From Hemerocallis citrina (lineage: Eukaryota; Streptophyta; Magnoliopsida; Asparagales; Asphodelaceae), in the NCBI GenBank assembly GCA_017893485.1, contig CM030361.1, positions 305,312,822-305,376,821 on the forward strand: 64,000 nt of DNA, read 5' to 3'. Positions 59,521 through 64,000 of this stretch are shown here, piece by piece; the first letter of the stretch is position 1, and each line of letters starts with the position of its first letter. The position numbers were made by a program, and so were the translations under genes. The notes beneath the pieces are model-generated. The model saw only the letters and a list, made by a program, of their open reading frames with translations, did not search any database and was not told where the DNA came from.

Positions 59521-61060
59521 TAATTATTCTGATTACATTTTGGCCTATTCTAGGAAAAGAGATTCCTCTTGGCCGACATCTTCACATGCTGCACATTTAT
59601 GTTGGTGTCCCATCTTCATCATGCTACAGTAATATACAGCTGTCTCTGCTGTAATGCCCCGATTTTTATTTATGAAAATTTATTATTTATTTTGCACGTA
59701 ATGTGCACGTGCAATATTTTTGGTAGTATTAAATTTTATGATGATATATATATATGTGCTCTTTAATTATTTTTTATATAAAGGCCTTTTTCAAATAAAC
59801 TTAAGCCTTTCTTTTTAAGCCCAAATTTAATTTAATTTATCTTCTTTTTATAAACTACTATTTTGGGCCATAAACCAAAGCCCATGAGTTATTTTTATTT
59901 TAAATACAACTTGTAATGTAGAACATATTTTAAGGATTATTTTTATTGAAAATGTAATGTACAACTTTTGTTAAATGGCGACAAATGCATGCACGTGCAT
60001 TACACGTACACGTGCAAATGCACCATGCATGGCCGGTTTTGAGCATTGGAGGGAAAAGGAAATTTTGAGTGGAGTCATGGGTGGTGGTTACTTGATCATG
60101 GTTGGTTATTGTAACTCTTCCTTGAATCCTAGCCTTTTGTTTCTAACTCCTAGTTTAATCCTAGCCTTCCATTTACCCAAATTTTTAGTATAAATACCCC
60201 CCCCCCCCCCAGCCTAGTTATTTTTGTACTAATTATTTCTCCAAGACCTATAGTATAGAATACATTATTAGTAGTATAGCAAGTGAGTAAAAGATTGAGA
60301 GTTGTGTGTGAGGAGTTTGTGGTTGCACCAAGGAAGGAGAGGCCGACATCTTGGAGCTCGGGTTGGCATCTTGGAGCGCGTGTGCACATCGAGGAGGAGG
60401 AGGATCGCTCTATTGGAAAGGACTTGTGTTTAGGAGGTGTTGCAAATTGTATGTCTCTCCAATTAAGATGGGTTATTTTCCATGTTTCTAATTAGGAAGC
60501 ATGCTAGATTTGAATTGAAATGATGATGCATGAAAAAGATTAATAAGAGTACATTTTAATTTGGAAAATTGGCTTATTAGTTGATTGGAATGTTGATATA
60601 TAACTTGTATGTGGTTCCATCATTAAACTTAAGTTGTGTGTAAATAAATTATAGTCATGGATTGCTTAAAGAAAAATTTATTGTTAGCATCAAAACCATA
60701 TGCAATTATTAGTAGACGAAATGTTGTTTAATGCACTTGAATGTACCTTTTGTGATAATATGGTAATGAATGACTTGAAATTTGTGGGTTTGTGAAATGA
60801 ATAAAAACAGAGAATTGATATAAAGATTATTAATATAGAGAGTTTTAATGTTAAAATTTGATAAGAAATGTCAAAAAAAAAAAAATGTGGTAGTAGTAAC
60901 ATATAATTTGAGCTAATTGTATAAAAATATGTGCTTAATTATTGAAAAAATTATTTTTAATATACTGGACTATAAATTATTATGGGAATAATTAATCTGA
61001 AAATTTACAATAAGTTTAGTAAAAGCAAAACTCAAATGAGAGCTTTTTGAACATCGAAAT

Positions 61061-61955
61061 GTGTTATTAGACAAAGAGTTGATTTAATTAAAATGCAAGT
61101 TGTATTCAAGACAACTTGAGGCTATAGCTTAAGTGGTTGGGGGACTCTTTAGCACTACAATGTTGTGCGGTGTGTCCCTTGGATCGCTGGTTCGATACTT
61201 GAGAACACCATCTTTTTATGTGCATTTTTTAAAATTAATTCAGTTTCGAACCGAGAGTATATAACTCTCTGGCTCTCTTCTATACCGCTGAGCACAGGTG
61301 GCCACATGGCCAGAGCGTGCAGTTGGGTTCCCTGTGGTTGTTGGTTTGAATCCTGGTCTCGGCCAGTATATTACTTTTCGGAAAAAATGTTTTTTTTGAT
61401 GGGTTTTGATGTTTAAAAAAATTATGGAAAAAATATTATTATTATTCTAAAATTATGTGGGACTTATGAAAAATAAATTGGGATTTATTAAAGTGAAATA
61501 GAGTACACTGTGTTATTAGACAGAGAGTTGATTTAATTAAAATGCAAGTTGTATTCAAGACAACTTGAGCCTATAGCTCAAGTGGTCGGGGGACTCTTTA
61601 GCGCTACAGTGTTGTGCGGTGTGTCCCTTGGATCGCTGGTTCGATACTTGAGAACACCATCTTTTTATGTGCATTTTTAAAATTAATTCAGTTTCGAACC
61701 GAGAGTATATAACTCTCTGGCTCTCTTCTATACTGCTGAGCACAAGTGGCCACATGGCCAGAGCATGCGGTTGGGTTCCCTGTGGTTATTGGTTCGAATC
61801 CTGGTCTCGGCCAGTATATTACTTTTTGGAAAAAATGTTTTTTTTGATGGGTTTTGATGTTTAAAAAAATTATGGAAAAAATATTATTATTATTCTAAAA
61901 TTATGTGGGACTTATGAAAAATAAATTGGGATTTATTAAAGTGAAATAGAGTACA
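61061..61955 (+). repeat. 449-bp tandem duplication with tRNA-like modules
   Basis: Units 61061-61509 and 61510-61955 are nearly identical. Each has two pol III-type modules: A-box-like tagctcaagtggt with B-box ggttcgatact (61189-61199; 61638-61648), and a second with ggtttgaatcc/ggttcgaatcc (61343-61353; 61791-61801). Confidence 0.8.
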
Positions 61956-61980
61956 TTTTTTAGAACAAAAGTGTAGATAG

Positions 61981-62075
61981 AACTATGGTTCTACACTAGT
62001 TTATTTGTGAAAAGTTGTATGGTTCTACACTAGTTTATTAGTGAAAAGTTGTATGGTTCTACACTAGTTTGGTTT
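61981..62075 (+). repeat. short tandem repeat, 3 units of about 34 bp
   Basis: Unit contains tatggttctacactagttt and gtgaaaagttg, repeated three times. Confidence 0.8.
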
Positions 62076-63424
62076 ACAAAAAGAATTGCAATAAAGTGCT
62101 AGAAAAGAATTATAAATAAGAAAGGAAATATATGAAGTGAAGTGGTATGAATTATTCTCATTAGAGAATAGTGTGACAATTATGAGTAGTGAATATTCAT
62201 TTGACCTTATAATTAGTGATGTAATTTTAATGTGGAAATGATATTTGATGAATTACTTGATGAATATATAATTGAATTCCATGTATGGTTATGGACTCAT
62301 GAATAATTTAGAAATCATGATTGGAAAAGAGAAATATTATTGAGTATGACAACTCAAATGTGTGAATTTATGAATTGAAATTGAAAATTAGAGTGTAGCC
62401 AAAACTCACACCGGCAAGTGAAAAGTGATGAATTATGATTATTGATTTTGAAAAGACCAGTTTGGGTCATTGTGAAATAAGACCGGTAGTAGTGAGAGGG
62501 CTAACTCTAAGAGATTGATTTTGTTCATGATTTCATTAAATTTAAGGATTTAGTACATAGTGAAGAGGTGATGAAAGTGAGAAAAACACAAGTATGAGAG
62601 CTTCAAGTTTACGATGCGGGTGTGAGCCACAGAATGCATGCTTGATACATCAAGACATGGCATGGGCACTACTCAGAATGATCGGACCTTGGCGACGCTT
62701 GTGGGATGTTTGGTGACTACAAGAGGATCGTGTGCCATGAAGGAGGCTAAATTAATGCCACAGAATGCATGCTTGATGAGTCAAGACATGGCGTGGGATT
62801 CCCCTCCAGGTTTTCTGTACACGAGCTTGTACTCATAGATCATCTAGGATACTTACCATAGTTACAGTAGTAGATTAAGTCATGACGAGGGATTGAACCC
62901 TACAAGATGAAGAACGATTAAGAGGCTTGCCTTCGGACCTATGTAGTATGGGATGCATAGAATCCGAACAAGTGTGCATTAGTGTCATATAATATAAATA
63001 ACTGCATTAAGGACTAAGTGCACAATCACAACACGGCATCAATAGGGTATTTCCTTTAGTTTGATATGTGACAAGTTTGTGTTTGTTAAATATGGAAAAT
63101 CAGTTATACTATTTTCGGCATAGAGAGGATGGCCGTGTATAATATTCATCGATTGAATAAACTAACGTACCCACAGTTTGTATGCAGGGTAAATGACATG
63201 ATAAAGATTAAAGAGGAACAGATGCTTAGAGATTATTCAATGTTGTTATACATTTATTTAAATGTTGTAAATTTGCTTCCGCTGTAAAATGTAAAGTGTA
63301 AAGTTTTCATGTAAACTCTGATGTAAAGTGAAAAGTTTTAAATTCCTTGTAAAATTGTACGAAAGAAGTGTAAAGATCCTATGGAATCTCGAATTCAGTG
63401 TATTTTGGAATTCGGGGCGTTACA

Positions 63425-64000
63425 TCTGCTGTCATTGTCATTGCTCCAGTAGATAGTATCTGGTACCAACTGTCAAACAGCTCATGCTTATCTTGTGACT
63501 GTTTGATCTTTGCTATACTATACATTATTATTTTATCTGGATCTAGACTGTCATAGATCCATATATTGCTATCTCTTTGTTTTATGTCTTTTAATTCACA
63601 GTACATGTTCCTGAAGCCCATTGCCCTTCTTTCTGGGATTAATTTCTCAAATTCTTCAGTTTTAAATGGTACAATATTTGATGCTCCATAGATCATTTGG
63701 GTAGTCATCCCTATTTTTATAACATGTTCTGCTGGAAATTCTTCATCATCATTAAGATACTTGGGGATGACTGAATACATTCTGACATATATTTTTTAGG
63801 CCTTCGTGAGCCCAAAATAACTTTTGGCTGCTTTGTAAATTTTTCTTGGTAGGTGGATTAGTTCTTCACATTCTCTGGACGGATATGCAATGAATAAGTC
63901 ATCTTTCAAACAATGCCCTAGTTGTTCTTAGATTAGCTCCTGGTAGGATGATGGCCTTGTTCATGTGTTGTTGAGATATGATCTTGATGAACTGGTTTAC
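63425..64000 (-). pseudogene. unassigned coding segment upstream of 35S-like promoter
   Basis: A minus-strand frame from 63780 (MYSVIPKYLNDDEEFP) runs to the TSD of solo LTR Z at 63425; beyond Z the same frame can be followed for about 35 codons at 59649-59545 before a stop. Upstream, 63781-64000 holds a related frame with at least one stop and one frameshift, so the 5' portion is broken. Preceding the promoter in a circular pararetrovirus map, it would be the last ORF. I do not recognise the family; it has no visible RT or protease motif. The remaining sequence is described only, not joined. Confidence 0.45.

Larger units (their letters stand above)
58802..59649 (-). other. leader/promoter region of pararetrovirus-like segment
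   Basis: Non-coding stretch with promoter, polyA signal, leader and PBS in the order expected for a terminally redundant pararetroviral RNA. The right-hand 80 bases are the end of the preceding coding frame, cut at 59649 by solo LTR Z. Confidence 0.5.
59650..63424 (+). mobile_element. solo LTR Z (3775 bp, chromovirus-type)
   Basis: TSD tctgc exact at 59645-59649 and 63425-63429. Starts TGTAATGCCCCG, ends CGGGGCGTTACA. Its last about 150 bp match the end of X1 (ttccttgtaaaattgtacga, gaattcgggg). TATA box tataaatac followed by 14 C at 60189-60210. No PBS or pol. Holds a 449-bp tandem duplication with tRNA-like modules (61061-61955). Confidence 0.88.

Noticed and set aside
61120..61210. True tRNA gene
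   Set aside because: A and B boxes are recognisable but no cloverleaf with a paired acceptor stem was found; it is at most a tRNA-derived module.

Overview
The window is plant nuclear DNA from a TE-rich, probably large, eudicot genome. This rests on GT-AG introns in plant-type genes, Ty1/copia and chromovirus-type Ty3/gypsy retrotransposons primed by initiator-Met tRNA, an L1-like LINE, and a fragment that looks like an endogenous pararetrovirus. The species cannot be named. Three host genes are recognisable, all partial or broken: the 3' part of a dynamin-related protein 1 gene (1523-2851, +), a HAD-family sugar-phosphatase gene (3367-18007, -) split by two retroelements, and a short RST-domain gene of the RCD1/SRO type (18429-19017, +).

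Layout by target-site duplications (TSDs). 1-948: 5' end of a minus-strand copia element. 3896-6506: truncated LINE in an intron of the HAD gene. 6730-17949: decayed Tork/Tnt1-like copia element A, which carries a 351-bp LINE fragment (8996-9346) and solo LTR B (9785-15497, TSD gtctt). Solo LTR B is itself split by an almost pristine copia element G (10201-15244, TSD aagga) with identical 486-bp LTRs and a 1351-codon gag-pol frame.

19484-55711 is one 36-kb insertion (TSD agatt): a tandem copia array of three LTRs and two internal regions on the minus strand. Inside it are: (i) solo LTR X2 (21441-29438, TSD aatct) holding solo LTR Y1 (25022-29198, TSD gaaaa); (ii) solo LTR E (29848-34500, TSD gactc) holding solo LTR W (29875-33769); (iii) solo LTR X1 (TSD gccac), holding solo LTR Y2 (TSD cactg), holding a complete giant-LTR element (35414-48451, TSD gtgtc) with 5.19-kb LTRs around a 2.67-kb internal region of dead chromovirus pol. 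In set (iii) each newcomer landed 2-4 bp inside the end of the previous one.

55717-64000: a 1.9-kb LINE-mobilised retroposon (16-bp TSD), then a minus-strand segment with a 35S-like promoter, a leader and a tRNA-Met primer site (pararetrovirus-like), split by solo LTR Z (59650-63424, TSD tctgc).

The most unusual signals are the end-on-end nested insertions; the giant-LTR element; a GTCGACYG motif cluster upstream of TATA boxes in copia LTRs, and also present in a gypsy-type LTR; and four evenly built palindromes with co-varying arms in a MITE-like element (51890-52563). All calls come from reading the sequence; no database search was run.
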